64,000 nt of DNA from CAYMPH01 sp964392365 (GCA_964392365.1 CAYMPH010000002.1:124001-188000), one strand, 5' to 3'. Numbered from the stretch's first letter, positions 1 to 8,667 are shown. The notes: generated by a model from the sequence alone, not told the origin. Numbers and translations are program-made.

Positions 1-2
1 TA

Positions 3-221
3 TGGTATATCAGTTTTAATCCTGTAAGAAAAGGCCTTTCAAAAGATCCGAGAAACAATCAAATAGGTTTTATAAATCAATATCTGAAAAGAGATGCAGT
101 TCTTCCAATCAAAATTACAATACATGAATATTTCTGGAAATTAGGAAATAATTTTGAAGAATGTGTAGAAAAATTTCTGTATTACGAAGAAGCTTACAGA
201 AAACGCTTGTCGATTATATAA
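3..221 (+). CDS. C-terminal end of a Y1/REP-associated tyrosine transposase-like protein (partial)
   Basis: The reading frame is open from the first bases of the window to a TAA at 219-221, so only the last 72 residues are present. Near the start it reads WYISFNPVRKGLSKDP. This matches the 'YI..NPVR.GL...P' signature that I associate with the C-terminal half of REP-associated tyrosine transposases (Y1 HUH family), which act on short palindromic repeats. The usual 'W.SS' segment after the signature is not obvious, and the tail (HEYFWKLGNNFEECVEKF) is unfamiliar. The catalytic HUH motif and tyrosine would lie off the left edge. A GGGTCAGAGC repeat family lies just downstream, which suits such an enzyme. 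It could instead be an unrelated hypothetical protein. Confidence 0.45.
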   Translation, partial: WYISFNPVRKGLSKDPRNNQIGFINQYLKRDAVLPIKITIHEYFWKLGNNFEECVEKFLYYEEAYRKRLSII

Positions 222-637
222 AAATTAATAATTAATAATAGGTCACCGCTACTCCCTATTCTTTTGCAGAATTCCATTTAAATTATTGTTAAAAAAAGAA
301 ACTATTGATGGGATCTTTATATAGATTCAATGTACAATTTTTTTTATATCATGTAACAAAAACCCGCTTTATACAACAAATCACTGTCCCATATTTTTTA
401 CTTGAATGCTTAAGAATAATTATATTTTCTGGATATACTGATATTATATAAAAATTAAATCAATTATATCGAAGAGGGTCAGAGCTTTCTTATTAAACTG
501 AGAATGAATTAAAGGGTCAGAGCCCCTTTGCAATGCTATAAAGCAACTCAGGGTCAGAGCAACTTTGTTTGAACTTTGTTCATTTGTAAGTGCTAATTAC
601 ATAATAAAAACAATAAACCATAAAATGGAGCAGAAAT
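222..637. other. Gene-free A/T-rich gap with repeats
   Basis: No reading frame with a plausible start occupies this gap between the transposase-like fragment and moxR. The left half is plain A/T-rich DNA. The right half carries three copies of GGGTCAGAGC (see the repeat entry). The promoter of the Bat operon should be here, but I could not pick out a convincing -35/-10 pair. Confidence 0.6.
476..560 (+). repeat. GGGTCAGAGC repeat cluster (three copies)
   Basis: The 10-mer GGGTCAGAGC occurs at 476-485, 514-523 and 551-560, with 28 and 27 bases between copies. The same word is at 672-681 inside moxR, where it encodes part of ITERVRAE, and at 48191-48200 and 48230-48239. The best-preserved copy reads GGGGTCAGAGCCCC and is an imperfect palindrome. 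Short G-rich, imperfectly palindromic repeats of this kind resemble REP sequences mobilised by Y1 transposases, and a fragment resembling such a transposase lies immediately upstream. The spacing is too short and the spacers too ordinary for a CRISPR array. Confidence 0.75.
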
Positions 638-1621
638 ATGGATTACGCGCAGATTGAAAAAATTACAGAAAGGGTCAGAGCCGAAAATCTTTTTGTCCAG
701 GAAATTAAAACAGAGATAGAAAAAGTTGTAATCGGACAGGCGGGACTGATTGACAGGATACTCATCACCTTTATTTCAGGTGGGCATATTTTACTTGAGG
801 GACTTCCCGGGCTTGCAAAAACTTTAGCAGTCAGGGCATTTGCCCGTGCAATAGATACCGACTTTAAGCGGGTTCAGTTTACTCCGGATTTATTGCCTGC
901 CGACCTTCTAGGCACAAGAATTTACAATCCGAAAGATATGGACTTCTTTACCAAAAAGGGGCCTATGTTCACGAACATACTTCTTGCAGATGAGATAAAC
1001 AGGTCGCCTGCCAAGGTGCAGTCTGCACTGCTTCAGGCGATGGAAGAGAAGCAGGTTACAATAGGCGATGAAACTTTTAAATTGGATGATCCGTTCATGG
1101 TACTTGCAACAGAAAACCCGATTGAGCAGGAGGGCACGTATCCGCTGCCTGAGGCCCAGCTCGACAGGTTTTTCATGAAAGTTCTTATTGATTATCCTGA
1201 TATGAAAGAGGAAAAAGAGATACTCACACGTTTCAAAGATATAAACGCTGAAAACATAAAGCCTGTAATAAAACCGAAAAAGGTCAGAGAAAAATCAGCA
1301 GTAGTTGAATCTATATACATTGATGAAAAGCTTATTGAATATATTGTAGCAATCGTGAACGAAACAAGAAAGCCCGCTCGAAAGGAACTGAAAAAATATA
1401 TCGATTTTGGAGCAAGCCCCAGAGCGTCAATTGCACTGATGAAAGCATCGAAGTGCGTTGCATTCATGAAGGGGCGCGGATTTGTCACTCCGGATGATAT
1501 TAAGGAAATAGGAAATGATGTTTTAAGGCACAGAATAATTCTCTCATACGAAGCAGAAGCAGACGGCAAAAATTCCGATGATGTAGTTAAATTTGTATTT
1601 GATTCAGTGGAGGTTCCTTAA
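638..1621 (+). CDS. moxR: MoxR-family AAA+ ATPase
   Basis: A 327-residue cytoplasmic AAA+ ATPase of the MoxR group, thought to act as a chaperone for proteins with von Willebrand A (VWA) domains. The Walker A motif GLPGLAKT is at residues 55-62, Walker B LLADEINR at 115-122, and the sensor-1 type segment LATENP near 156-161. Length and order are typical. It is the first gene of the Bat operon, and its stop codon directly abuts the TTG start of the DUF58 gene, so the two are surely co-transcribed. The VWA proteins BatA and BatB encoded downstream are its likely clients. A GGGTCAGAGC word falls inside codons 12-15. The reading frame stays intact there, so this is either chance or an old repeat insertion near the N-terminus. 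Confidence 0.95.
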   Translation: MDYAQIEKITERVRAENLFVQEIKTEIEKVVIGQAGLIDRILITFISGGHILLEGLPGLAKTLAVRAFARAIDTDFKRVQFTPDLLPADLLGTRIYNPKDMDFFTKKGPMFTNILLADEINRSPAKVQSALLQAMEEKQVTIGDETFKLDDPFMVLATENPIEQEGTYPLPEAQLDRFFMKVLIDYPDMKEEKEILTRFKDINAENIKPVIKPKKVREKSAVVESIYIDEKLIEYIVAIVNETRKPARKELKKYIDFGASPRASIALMKASKCVAFMKGRGFVTPDDIKEIGNDVLRHRIILSYEAEADGKNSDDVVKFVFDSVEVP

Positions 1622-2458
1622 TTGGAATCAAGAGAACATTCTTACCTGAAGAAAATAAGGTTAAAAACAAAAAGAAAGATCACGAATCTTTTTTCAGGGG
1701 AATACCATTCAGCTTTCAAGGGTCAGGGACTTGAGTTTGAAAGCGTGCGCGAATACAATTACGGCGATGAAGTGAGAAACATTGACTGGAACGTTTCTGC
1801 ACGGATGAACCATCTTTATATTAAGGAATTCTCTGAAGAAAGAGAGCTTTCTATAGTTCTACTTCTTGATGTTTCTGCTTCAAATGATTTCGGTGTAGTG
1901 AAAAGCAAAAAAGAGCTGATGATGGAAACAGCATCGTTGTTTCTTTATCTCGCTCAAATGAACAATGACAGGGTTTCTGTTGTGCTCTTTACAGATAGAG
2001 TTGAAAAATATATCCGGCCGAAAAAAGGGCGTAAATTTATTTTAAAAGCTCTGGATGAAATTGAAAAATGCAAACCAGTAAGCACTAAAACTGATCTTTC
2101 AGCAGCAGTTGATTTTTTAAGCATGGTGATGAAAAAAAGATCAGTGGTGTTTTTTATTTCGGATTTTCTTGATCGCGGAGATTATCTTCTGAAGCTGAAG
2201 CATTTATCCAGAAGGCATGATATCATACCTGTTCATATTTTTGATAAAATGGAAAGAGAGATGAATTTCTCAGGACTTGTAGAGTTCGTTGATCTTGAAA
2301 CTGGAAAAACATTTCTTTCTGATTCAGCTCCATCGGACAATAATTTTAAATTCGTTGAAGGCTTTGATTCAATTGTTCTGGATACCGCAGACCCGATTGA
2401 AATGCCGATCCTGAAATTTTTTGAAAAGCGGAACAGGAGCAGGCACACCCATGCGTAA
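1622..2458 (+). CDS. DUF58 domain protein of the Bat operon
   Basis: A 278-residue DUF58 protein without signal peptide or membrane segment. The DUF58 signature is clear: GLEFESVREYNYGDEVRNID at about residues 36-55, followed by the W-N-V-S-A-R segment. A VWA-like fold follows, beginning IVLLLDVSAS, so the DxSxS metal site is largely kept. DUF58 proteins nearly always sit next to MoxR ATPases and are presumed to work with them. Translation most likely starts at TTG 1622, with GGAGG 6-10 bases upstream inside the end of moxR. No ATG near the N-terminus is better placed. The 3' end overlaps the next gene by 8 bases. Confidence 0.93.
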   Translation: MESREHSYLKKIRLKTKRKITNLFSGEYHSAFKGQGLEFESVREYNYGDEVRNIDWNVSARMNHLYIKEFSEERELSIVLLLDVSASNDFGVVKSKKELMMETASLFLYLAQMNNDRVSVVLFTDRVEKYIRPKKGRKFILKALDEIEKCKPVSTKTDLSAAVDFLSMVMKKRSVVFFISDFLDRGDYLLKLKHLSRRHDIIPVHIFDKMEREMNFSGLVEFVDLETGKTFLSDSAPSDNNFKFVEGFDSIVLDTADPIEMPILKFFEKRNRSRHTHA

Positions 2459-3785
2459 AAAATTAATTTATGTTATTCACGGAAATATATCGGAATTAAT
2501 CAGTTCAATCTCTGTCATTCCCGCGAAGGCGGGAATCCAGGTTTATCAAAAAACATTAAATTCTGTAAGAATTTTTTTTAATTATCTCTTTTTGAGGTTG
2601 TCCGAGAACTGCAAATGTATTTATAAAATAAAAAACTTGCTGAGTAACTATTATGTCATTCCAGCCAAAACGCGTTGGAGATCTGGAATCCACTGTTTTA
2701 GTAAAATGGATTTACCCAAGAGTGCAGGCCATCGCCTGCGCGGGAATGATGTAAAGAAAAATTTCAGTTTTTCTATTTCATACTTTTTTATTATAATTTT
2801 ATTTTCCGGAATTTTCAGCGGCCTCTATTCCGAGTCAAAAAAAGAATTTCCTGATATAACTGCATCTGCAGACAGGAAGTCTGCAACTGTTGGCGATGAA
2901 ATAACATATACTTTCAGCCTGAAAGGCGGTGATCTTGAATCAGCTGTTATTGCTCTGCCTGAAAAAAAAGAATTATATATTGAAAAAAAAGTAAAAGATG
3001 ATGTAAAAGATAAAGACAAAGATAAAGATTCAAATGTAACTGAAGATGATCCTGAAAAAGCAATTCCTGTTTATATTATTCACAGTGCAAAAAAAGACGT
3101 GAAGAAAAATGAAGCTTCTTTATCAATAATAATGAAGCTTTCTTATTATAGAACAGGAAAGTATTCACTTCCGGTAATCGAAATATCAGACAAAAGCGGA
3201 AACAAGGTCGGTTATAAAATTCCTGAAATTGAAATCAAGGCAGTCAATGAAAAGGGGGAGTTTTCGGAAATTGAGTCGCCTCTCGATCTTGGCGGTAATT
3301 ATACAAGACTGATCATTTTAATTATTTCAGCGGTAGTTCTTGGAATAGCCGGCTTTGTATTATTTAAATATATCAGAAAGAGAATTAAAGATAAAAAGAA
3401 TGAAATTGCGGTAATACCTCCAATAGAAATTTTCAGGAAAGAGATGATTGAATTTAATCCCGGAACACTTATTGATGAAGGCAGGTACGATGATTATGTT
3501 TTCGGGGTTTCGATTATTTTCAGGCGCTTCCTGTCAGGTCTATTTAATATTGATGCTGAAGAGATGACAACTGATGAATTAAAGGAAGCTGTGAAGCCGT
3601 ATCTTCCCGGAGGAATCCTGAAAAAATATGAAAGAGATATTGATGATATCATGAGTCTGTGGGATCTTTCAAAATTTGCGGAGTTCAGGCCGTCAAATGA
3701 ATTCCTGTTTTCAAATCTGAACAATACAAAAAGTCTTGCTGAAAATTTAAACGGGGATCTGGAAAATTATGGCGCTGGAATTTAA
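2451..3785 (+). CDS. BatD-like/DUF4381-like membrane protein with a repeat inserted near its N-terminus
   Basis: From ATG 2451 (AGGAG 15-11 bases upstream) the product is 444 residues. It begins MRKKLIYVI, like the start of a signal peptide. About 95 residues then come from repetitive DNA (SVIPAKAGIQ near residue 22, and a second repeat near 70-100). The hydrophobic core FSFSISYFFIIILFSGIFSG follows at about residues 103-122. The mature part has a BatD-like beta domain (residues 130-270), a membrane helix TRLIILIISAVVLGIAGFVL near 287-306, and a cytoplasmic tail resembling the DUF4381 family seen in Bat operons. The repeat insertion appears to have kept the frame open, so export may be altered rather than lost. 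The gene overlaps batA by 17 bases. Confidence 0.75.
   Translation: MRKKLIYVIHGNISELISSISVIPAKAGIQVYQKTLNSVRIFFNYLFLRLSENCKCIYKIKNLLSNYYVIPAKTRWRSGIHCFSKMDLPKSAGHRLRGNDVKKNFSFSISYFFIIILFSGIFSGLYSESKKEFPDITASADRKSATVGDEITYTFSLKGGDLESAVIALPEKKELYIEKKVKDDVKDKDKDKDSNVTEDDPEKAIPVYIIHSAKKDVKKNEASLSIIMKLSYYRTGKYSLPVIEISDKSGNKVGYKIPEIEIKAVNEKGEFSEIESPLDLGGNYTRLIILIISAVVLGIAGFVLFKYIRKRIKDKKNEIAVIPPIEIFRKEMIEFNPGTLIDEGRYDDYVFGVSIIFRRFLSGLFNIDAEEMTTDELKEAVKPYLPGGILKKYERDIDDIMSLWDLSKFAEFRPSNEFLFSNLNNTKSLAENLNGDLENYGAGI
2514..2752 (+). repeat. Two CATTCC...GGAATG palindromic repeats inside a coding region
   Basis: The first element, 2514-2540, contains a perfect 8-bp hairpin, ATTCCCGC/GCGGGAAT, at 2517-2536. 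The second, 2654-2752, begins GTCATTCCAGCC and ends GCGCGGGAATGATG, so it has inverted ends and is about 99 bases long. I recognise this as the common dispersed type translated as SVIPAKAGIQ, normally found between genes. Here both copies lie between the start codon and the hydrophobic core of a signal peptide in the Bat operon. A decayed copy may lie near 45238. Confidence 0.8.
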
Positions 3786-4761
3786 AAATCCTCTATTTCT
3801 TCTGCTTCTTATTCCGTATGCTTTAATGCTCGCGTGGTATATTTTCGGGAAAGTTTATTCAAAGAGAGCTGCGTTTGCTGTTTCATCTGAAACAATTATA
3901 AAAAGAAAAAATTCAATCCGTGTTTTAACATATAAAGTTTTACCTGTGCTGAGATTTTTAACAATTTTTTTATTGATCATTGCTCTTGCCCGACCGGGCA
4001 GAGGCGTGAATTATACGAGCGTAAAGAATTTAGGCATTGATATAATGATAGCGCTTGATCTTTCAGGATCAATGCAGGGTGAGGACTTCCAGCCGAAAAA
4101 CCGTCTTGAGGTTGCCAAGCTTGTTGTTAAGGATTTCATCTCAAAAAGAAAGTCCGACAGGATCGGCATGGTTGTGTTTGCAGGTGATGCATATCTGCAG
4201 TGCCCCCTTACATCCGAACACGACATACTCAATGATATTACAGAAGATATAGACTTCACATCTGTAGCTGAGGATGGAACAGCTATCGGCGACGCAATCG
4301 CGCTTGCCACGTCCAGGATGATTGACAGCAAGGCAAAAAGTAAAATTATACTTCTGCTTACAGATGGGATGAACAACAAAGGCACGATTGATCCTGAGAC
4401 TGCTGCTGCAGCATGCGCGGAAATGGGAATGAAAATATACAGTGTTGGTATTGGTAGCGAAGGACAGGTTCCTTATCCGGGACGGGGAAGTATTTTCGAA
4501 AAGCAGTATCTGTATAATCATTTTGATGAAACATCTCTCAGGAAAATATCAGAAATAACCGGAGGGAAATTCTACAGGGCTGAATCAAGCGGCGTGCTAT
4601 GGGAAAATATTAAGGATATTGACAAGCTTGAAAAAAGCGAAACCGAGCTGAAAATCTATCACGAGTTCTATGATAAATTTGAAATGCTTCTGTTTGCAGC
4701 ATTCGCGCTTTTTGCAGCAGAGATAGTGCTTACTTCTGTTTTTTTCAGGAAGGTTCCATGA
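3769..4761 (+). CDS. batA: BatA, membrane-anchored von Willebrand A protein
   Basis: A 330-residue VWA protein anchored by hydrophobic segments near residues 8-27, 57-74 and the C-terminus (LLFAAFALFAAEIVLTSVFF). The metal-ion site DLSGS is at 97-101, followed by the threonine segment EDGTAIGDA and the aspartate in LLTDGMNNKG, so the divalent metal site looks complete. BatA-BatE proteins were named for 'Bacteroides aerotolerance' and form inner-membrane or periplasmic complexes. In Leptospira and Bacteroides they are linked to stress tolerance, although the molecular role is unsettled. ATG 3769 lies inside the preceding gene (17-base overlap), and the 3' end overlaps batB by 4 bases (ATGA), which points to translational coupling. 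Confidence 0.93.
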   Translation: MALEFKNPLFLLLLIPYALMLAWYIFGKVYSKRAAFAVSSETIIKRKNSIRVLTYKVLPVLRFLTIFLLIIALARPGRGVNYTSVKNLGIDIMIALDLSGSMQGEDFQPKNRLEVAKLVVKDFISKRKSDRIGMVVFAGDAYLQCPLTSEHDILNDITEDIDFTSVAEDGTAIGDAIALATSRMIDSKAKSKIILLLTDGMNNKGTIDPETAAAACAEMGMKIYSVGIGSEGQVPYPGRGSIFEKQYLYNHFDETSLRKISEITGGKFYRAESSGVLWENIKDIDKLEKSETELKIYHEFYDKFEMLLFAAFALFAAEIVLTSVFFRKVP

Positions 4762-5747
4762 TGGCATTCGGAAATTTTAAATTTATCATATATATCATCA
4801 CCCCGGCTGTCCTTGCTGCAGTTTTTTTCACCGGATATATTATCTGGAAAAGATATGTGCTTAAAAAAGCAGGCGCATCAATGATTCTGGGAAACGGTAA
4901 AATAAGAATTGTAAAAAATATTCTGATTTTTTTAAGCCTCGCGCTTTTTGCGTTTACAGTACTTCGTCCTCAATGGGGCGAACTTATGCACGATGTAAAG
5001 AATGAGGGCTCAGATGTGCTGATCATGCTTGATGTAAGCAGAAGCATGCTTGCAAAAGACGTAACTCCTGACAGGCTTCAGAGATCAAAGGACGCAATAA
5101 AATGGATTGCAGGATCTCTCAAGGGCGACAGGATCGGGCTGATATTATTCGCAGGGGATGCATTCCTTCAGTGCCCGCTCACAAACGACATCGGAGCATT
5201 CATGATGTTTCTTGATTCAGCATCTACAGATTCTGTGCGTCTTCAGGGAACGGATTTCGGCAGGGCATTTAATGAAGCGTATCGTGTGTTCAAGAAAAAA
5301 AGGCTTACTTCAAGAATACTTATTATAGTTACAGATGGCGAGGACAACGAAGGCTCTGCCATGCAGGCAGTTTCAATGTTCAAGGAACTCGATGTTTCAG
5401 TATATACTGTCGGCATAGGAACTGAAAGCGGCGATTCCGTTCCTGACAGTTCACAGGATTCAGGGAATACCTATATGAAAGATGCATCTGGTAAAATTGT
5501 TTCGAGCAGAAAAAATACAGGCTTGCTGAAAAAGCTCGCAGGCGCAACAGGCGGGCACTATATAGATATTACAGACAGCCTTTCCGGACTCAAGTTTATA
5601 CTTGAAATTATCAGCGATCAGCAGAGAAATGATTACGGCAACAGAATTATTAAAGAGAGAATGGAACGGTATCAGATCTTCGCAGGCGTTCTTATCTTTC
5701 TGCTGGCTCTTGAGATAATGCTTCCTCAACGGAGGAAACGCAAATGA
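4758..5747 (+). CDS. batB: BatB, membrane-anchored von Willebrand A protein
   Basis: A 329-residue paralogue of BatA with the same layout: N-terminal membrane segments (residues 9-29 and 53-69), a VWA domain and a C-terminal hydrophobic helix (IFAGVLIFLLALEIML). The metal site DVSRS is at residues 92-96, with the threonine in RLQGTDFGRA and the aspartate in IVTDGEDNEG. It begins at ATG 4758 overlapping the batA stop. A second in-frame ATG follows at once, so either may be used. It overlaps batC by 4 bases. The two VWA proteins are expected to work as partners in the membrane with the TPR protein encoded next. Confidence 0.93.
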   Translation: MMAFGNFKFIIYIITPAVLAAVFFTGYIIWKRYVLKKAGASMILGNGKIRIVKNILIFLSLALFAFTVLRPQWGELMHDVKNEGSDVLIMLDVSRSMLAKDVTPDRLQRSKDAIKWIAGSLKGDRIGLILFAGDAFLQCPLTNDIGAFMMFLDSASTDSVRLQGTDFGRAFNEAYRVFKKKRLTSRILIIVTDGEDNEGSAMQAVSMFKELDVSVYTVGIGTESGDSVPDSSQDSGNTYMKDASGKIVSSRKNTGLLKKLAGATGGHYIDITDSLSGLKFILEIISDQQRNDYGNRIIKERMERYQIFAGVLIFLLALEIMLPQRRKRK

Positions 5748-6415
5748 ATCCGAAATATATTCTGATATTAATGGCTCTGATATTTATTTCATGGCTTGAT
5801 CCGTACAGGGATGAGGTGAGCAGGGGCAATTCAGAGTTTCATGAAAAAAAATTCAATGAGGCAAAGGCATCATACGACAGAGCTGAAAAATATGCGCCAG
5901 GCGAAAATGATAGAAGCAAACTTTCTTTTAACAAAGGCGATGCGAATTATATGCTGGAAAATTTTACCAGTGCTGAAGCTGATTTTCAGAAAGCTGTTCA
6001 GTCTGAAGATAAGGATGTACAGAAGAAAGCTTTTTTTAATATGGGAAACGCGTTTCTGAAAGCAGGAAGAAAAAAAGACGCAGCAGGAGCCTATATCAAG
6101 GCTCTGCAGATTGATCCGTCATATGAACCGGCAAAAAAAAATCTTGAATATCTTCTGAATAAAAAGAAAGATGATGAAAAGAAAAAAGACGGAAAGGATA
6201 AAAAAGACGGCAAAGACGGCAAAGACGGCAAAGATAAGAATAAAAAAGAAAATGAAGATAAAAATGATAAAAGTGATAAAAAAAATCAGCAGCAGAACAG
6301 TTCAGGTATGAACAGGGATCAGGTGAAGAATATTCTTGAATCAATGAAAAATAAACCTGTTAAAAGAGAGAAGGGAAGCGGTAATGATAAAAGATTTCTT
6401 GATAAAGCATGGTAG
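5744..6415 (+). CDS. batC: BatC, TPR protein with lysine-rich tail
   Basis: A 223-residue protein with an N-terminal hydrophobic segment (YILILMALIFISWL), which is a signal or anchor. About three tetratricopeptide repeats follow at residues 25-130 (for example KAFFNMGNAFLKAGRKKDAA). The second half is strongly basic and low in complexity, with tandem KDG triplets near residues 146-165 and many K/D/N/Q residues. TPR units make it a likely scaffold for the BatA/BatB proteins. The charged tail is typical of BatC-like proteins, and its sequence is probably free to vary. The gene overlaps batB by 4 bases and batD by 32. Confidence 0.85.
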   Translation: MNPKYILILMALIFISWLDPYRDEVSRGNSEFHEKKFNEAKASYDRAEKYAPGENDRSKLSFNKGDANYMLENFTSAEADFQKAVQSEDKDVQKKAFFNMGNAFLKAGRKKDAAGAYIKALQIDPSYEPAKKNLEYLLNKKKDDEKKKDGKDKKDGKDGKDGKDKNKKENEDKNDKSDKKNQQQNSSGMNRDQVKNILESMKNKPVKREKGSGNDKRFLDKAW

Positions 6416-8021
6416 ATTAATATTATTCGCGGTATTACTTATATTGTCATCAGGCGCATTCAGCATCGCATCAGCTCAGTCGCTTGAAGATTCAATTGAT
6501 GATGAAAGAATTTCAGTTGGAGAGGCAACTACAATCAGGCATAAAATCAGCGGAGCTGACGGAGATATAAAACCTGTGTCCGTTCCATCTGTTCCCGGCC
6601 TGCGGATTGACTACAGCGGCATGCAGAAAAGTTTTCAGTTTGTAAACGGGAAAACCTGGAGCGGTATAATTTTTACGTTTATTGTTTCTGCGGATAAGCC
6701 CGGTAAATATAAAATTCCCCATTTTGTATATGATATAAACGGAAAACAGGTTTCTACAAAAGAACTGCAGCTTACTGTAGCAAAGGGCGGCGGTACTCGG
6801 CCCGGCATAACAGGAAGGGGGACGCCGGCGAGATTAGACACTTCAGTCGAATCTTCTAAAAGAAGAATTTACACCGGTGAGCCTGTAATTTTCAGGTATT
6901 ATCTTTTATCATCAGGGCTCAGCAGAATAAAATTTGTAGGAAGGGAAAACCAGGCTGATGCAAAGGGTTTTATTGTAAAAGAATTCAAGGAAGAAATAGA
7001 TGATATTTCCATGGAAGACGGTTCTACGAGATACCATCTATACACGCTTATTCTTATTCCGGCTCAGTCAGGAACGCTTGAAGCAGGAGGAGGCAGTTCT
7101 GTTATTTCATTTCTTGCTAATACGGGTTTTTTTAATATGGAAAGCAAGCAAAGGGTTTCGTTTGAAAACATACCAATTACGGTAATCCCTCTTCCGAAAT
7201 CAGCAGCGGATTTCAAAGGCGCAGTCGGAGATTTTAGAATTACTGCTGAATATTCAAGAGATCCTGTAAAAACCTACGACGAAAAAAAAATAAATATTAT
7301 TATTAAGGGCAAAGGAAATCTTGTGAGCCTCACAAAGCCTGATTTTGAAAATCATGCTCAGGGAATAAAAGTTTTAACTGAAGAAGCTCAGCCGGATATT
7401 TCATTGAAAGGAAATGAAATAACAGGAGAAAAGAAATTCATATTTACTGTTATTCCTGAAAAACAGGGCGAGCTGAATCTTGGTCCTGTAACATTTACTT
7501 TTTTCAATCCTGCAAGAGGCGAATACATAAAATTGAAAACAGAAGATATTTCTTTTAATGTAACTGAAGGCGGTAAAGGCAGAGCGTCATCTGAGCTTGA
7601 GGCTGAAGGTTCTGAAAAGATTGTTTTTAATTATATTTATATAATAATTATTGTTCTGCTTGCAGGCGGTATTGCTGCCGGTGTTTTCTATTATGAAAAG
7701 AAAAGATCAGTTAAAATTAAACCTGAAAAAAGAATAAAAGAACCGGAAGTAATAAATCAGGAAGATAATTTCAAACAGGATTTCGTTAAAGAAATGTCTT
7801 CTGCTCTGTTCCGGATGGATAAAAAAGCATTTATTTCTGCTTCGGATAACGCATTGTCTGAAATTTCCCGGACAAATGCAGGTGTAAGTTCAGAGGAAAT
7901 TTCTAAATTTAAAGATGAAATTTATTTATACAGATTTGGAGGCGGGGAGCTGACTCAAAAGAAAATGGAAGAGATTCTGGAAAAGATGAATTCACTGAAA
8001 TCATTTAAAGGGAGATCATAA
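6384..8021 (+). CDS. batD: BatD, oxygen-tolerance membrane protein
   Basis: A 545-residue protein with an N-terminal signal (GRLILFAVLLILSSGAFSIA), an extracytoplasmic BatD region of repeated beta domains starting ISVGEATTIRHKISG, and a single membrane helix near residues 413-433 (NYIYIIIIVLLAGGIAAGVF). A cytoplasmic tail of about 100 residues follows. The start at ATG 6384 lies inside batC and is supported by GAGAAGGGAAG just upstream. Such a 32-base overlap is unusual but is needed to include the signal peptide. The stop codon overlaps the next start as TAATG. BatD is the large periplasmic part of the Bat system. Confidence 0.9.
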   Translation: MIKDFLIKHGRLILFAVLLILSSGAFSIASAQSLEDSIDDERISVGEATTIRHKISGADGDIKPVSVPSVPGLRIDYSGMQKSFQFVNGKTWSGIIFTFIVSADKPGKYKIPHFVYDINGKQVSTKELQLTVAKGGGTRPGITGRGTPARLDTSVESSKRRIYTGEPVIFRYYLLSSGLSRIKFVGRENQADAKGFIVKEFKEEIDDISMEDGSTRYHLYTLILIPAQSGTLEAGGGSSVISFLANTGFFNMESKQRVSFENIPITVIPLPKSAADFKGAVGDFRITAEYSRDPVKTYDEKKINIIIKGKGNLVSLTKPDFENHAQGIKVLTEEAQPDISLKGNEITGEKKFIFTVIPEKQGELNLGPVTFTFFNPARGEYIKLKTEDISFNVTEGGKGRASSELEAEGSEKIVFNYIYIIIIVLLAGGIAAGVFYYEKKRSVKIKPEKRIKEPEVINQEDNFKQDFVKEMSSALFRMDKKAFISASDNALSEISRTNAGVSSEEISKFKDEIYLYRFGGGELTQKKMEEILEKMNSLKSFKGRS

Positions 8022-8644
8022 TGAAAAAAATCTTTACCATAATTATTCCTTCTCTGATAATTCTATTTACGCCATATCTCTATTCAGACACTGACTGGAT
8101 TTTCTATAAAGAAGATGAAGGCATCACATCATATACAAGAAAGCCTGCAGATTTTCCAGTTGAGGAAGCTTACGGCGAAGGCTATGTTAATGCAAGTCTT
8201 GAGGTGGTTGCTGAATCCATGACAGATCTTGAAAAATATTTTAAATATTTTAAAATGGTTAAAAAAGCATATATTGCTGAAACATTGCCTGATGGCTCAA
8301 AGGTTGTTTATACTCATATTGGCATGCCATGGCCTGTATGGGACAGGGATACGGTTGCTCTTTACAGGGTTTTGCGTGAAAAGGATAAAATAACTATTAT
8401 TACAACAGCGTTTGAATTGTATCCGAAAATTCCTCCAAATGAGAAAATTATCCGCATGACTCAGATGAAGGATGTGTATACATTGACCAGAAGCGGAGAA
8501 AAAACTCTGCTGAAAATTCAGTCAAGAGCAAATCCGGCGGGTGATATTCCTAAGGCTTTATTCAATAATCTGGTCGGCTCAGGTCCTATAAATACTATAA
8601 AAGCAATCAGAGATATGCTGAAAGATTATAAAAAAATAAAATAA
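8021..8644 (+). CDS. Secreted START/SRPBCC-domain protein
   Basis: A 207-residue protein with signal peptide MKKIFTIIIPSLIILFTPYL, followed by a START-like lipid-binding domain. The typical sequence runs DWIFYKEDEGITSYTRKP, then a VWDRDTV segment and a C-terminal amphipathic helix. START domains bind hydrophobic ligands such as lipids; the exact ligand cannot be read from sequence. The gene is translationally coupled to batD (TAATG), so it belongs to the Bat operon. It may add a periplasmic lipid- or isoprenoid-binding function to the complex, which is my inference from position. Confidence 0.82.
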   Translation: MKKIFTIIIPSLIILFTPYLYSDTDWIFYKEDEGITSYTRKPADFPVEEAYGEGYVNASLEVVAESMTDLEKYFKYFKMVKKAYIAETLPDGSKVVYTHIGMPWPVWDRDTVALYRVLREKDKITIITTAFELYPKIPPNEKIIRMTQMKDVYTLTRSGEKTLLKIQSRANPAGDIPKALFNNLVGSGPINTIKAIRDMLKDYKKIK

Positions 8645-8667
8645 ATATAAATTAAGGAAGGATTATT

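Noticed and set aside
476..560. Possible CRISPR array from the regularly spaced GGGTCAGAGC copies
   Set aside because: The repeat is only 10 bases, the spacers are similar in style to the surrounding A/T-rich DNA, and no cas genes are present.
6195..6250. The tandem AAAGACGGC units in batC as a DNA repeat array
   Set aside because: They code for in-frame KDG triplets in a low-complexity tail and need no separate explanation.
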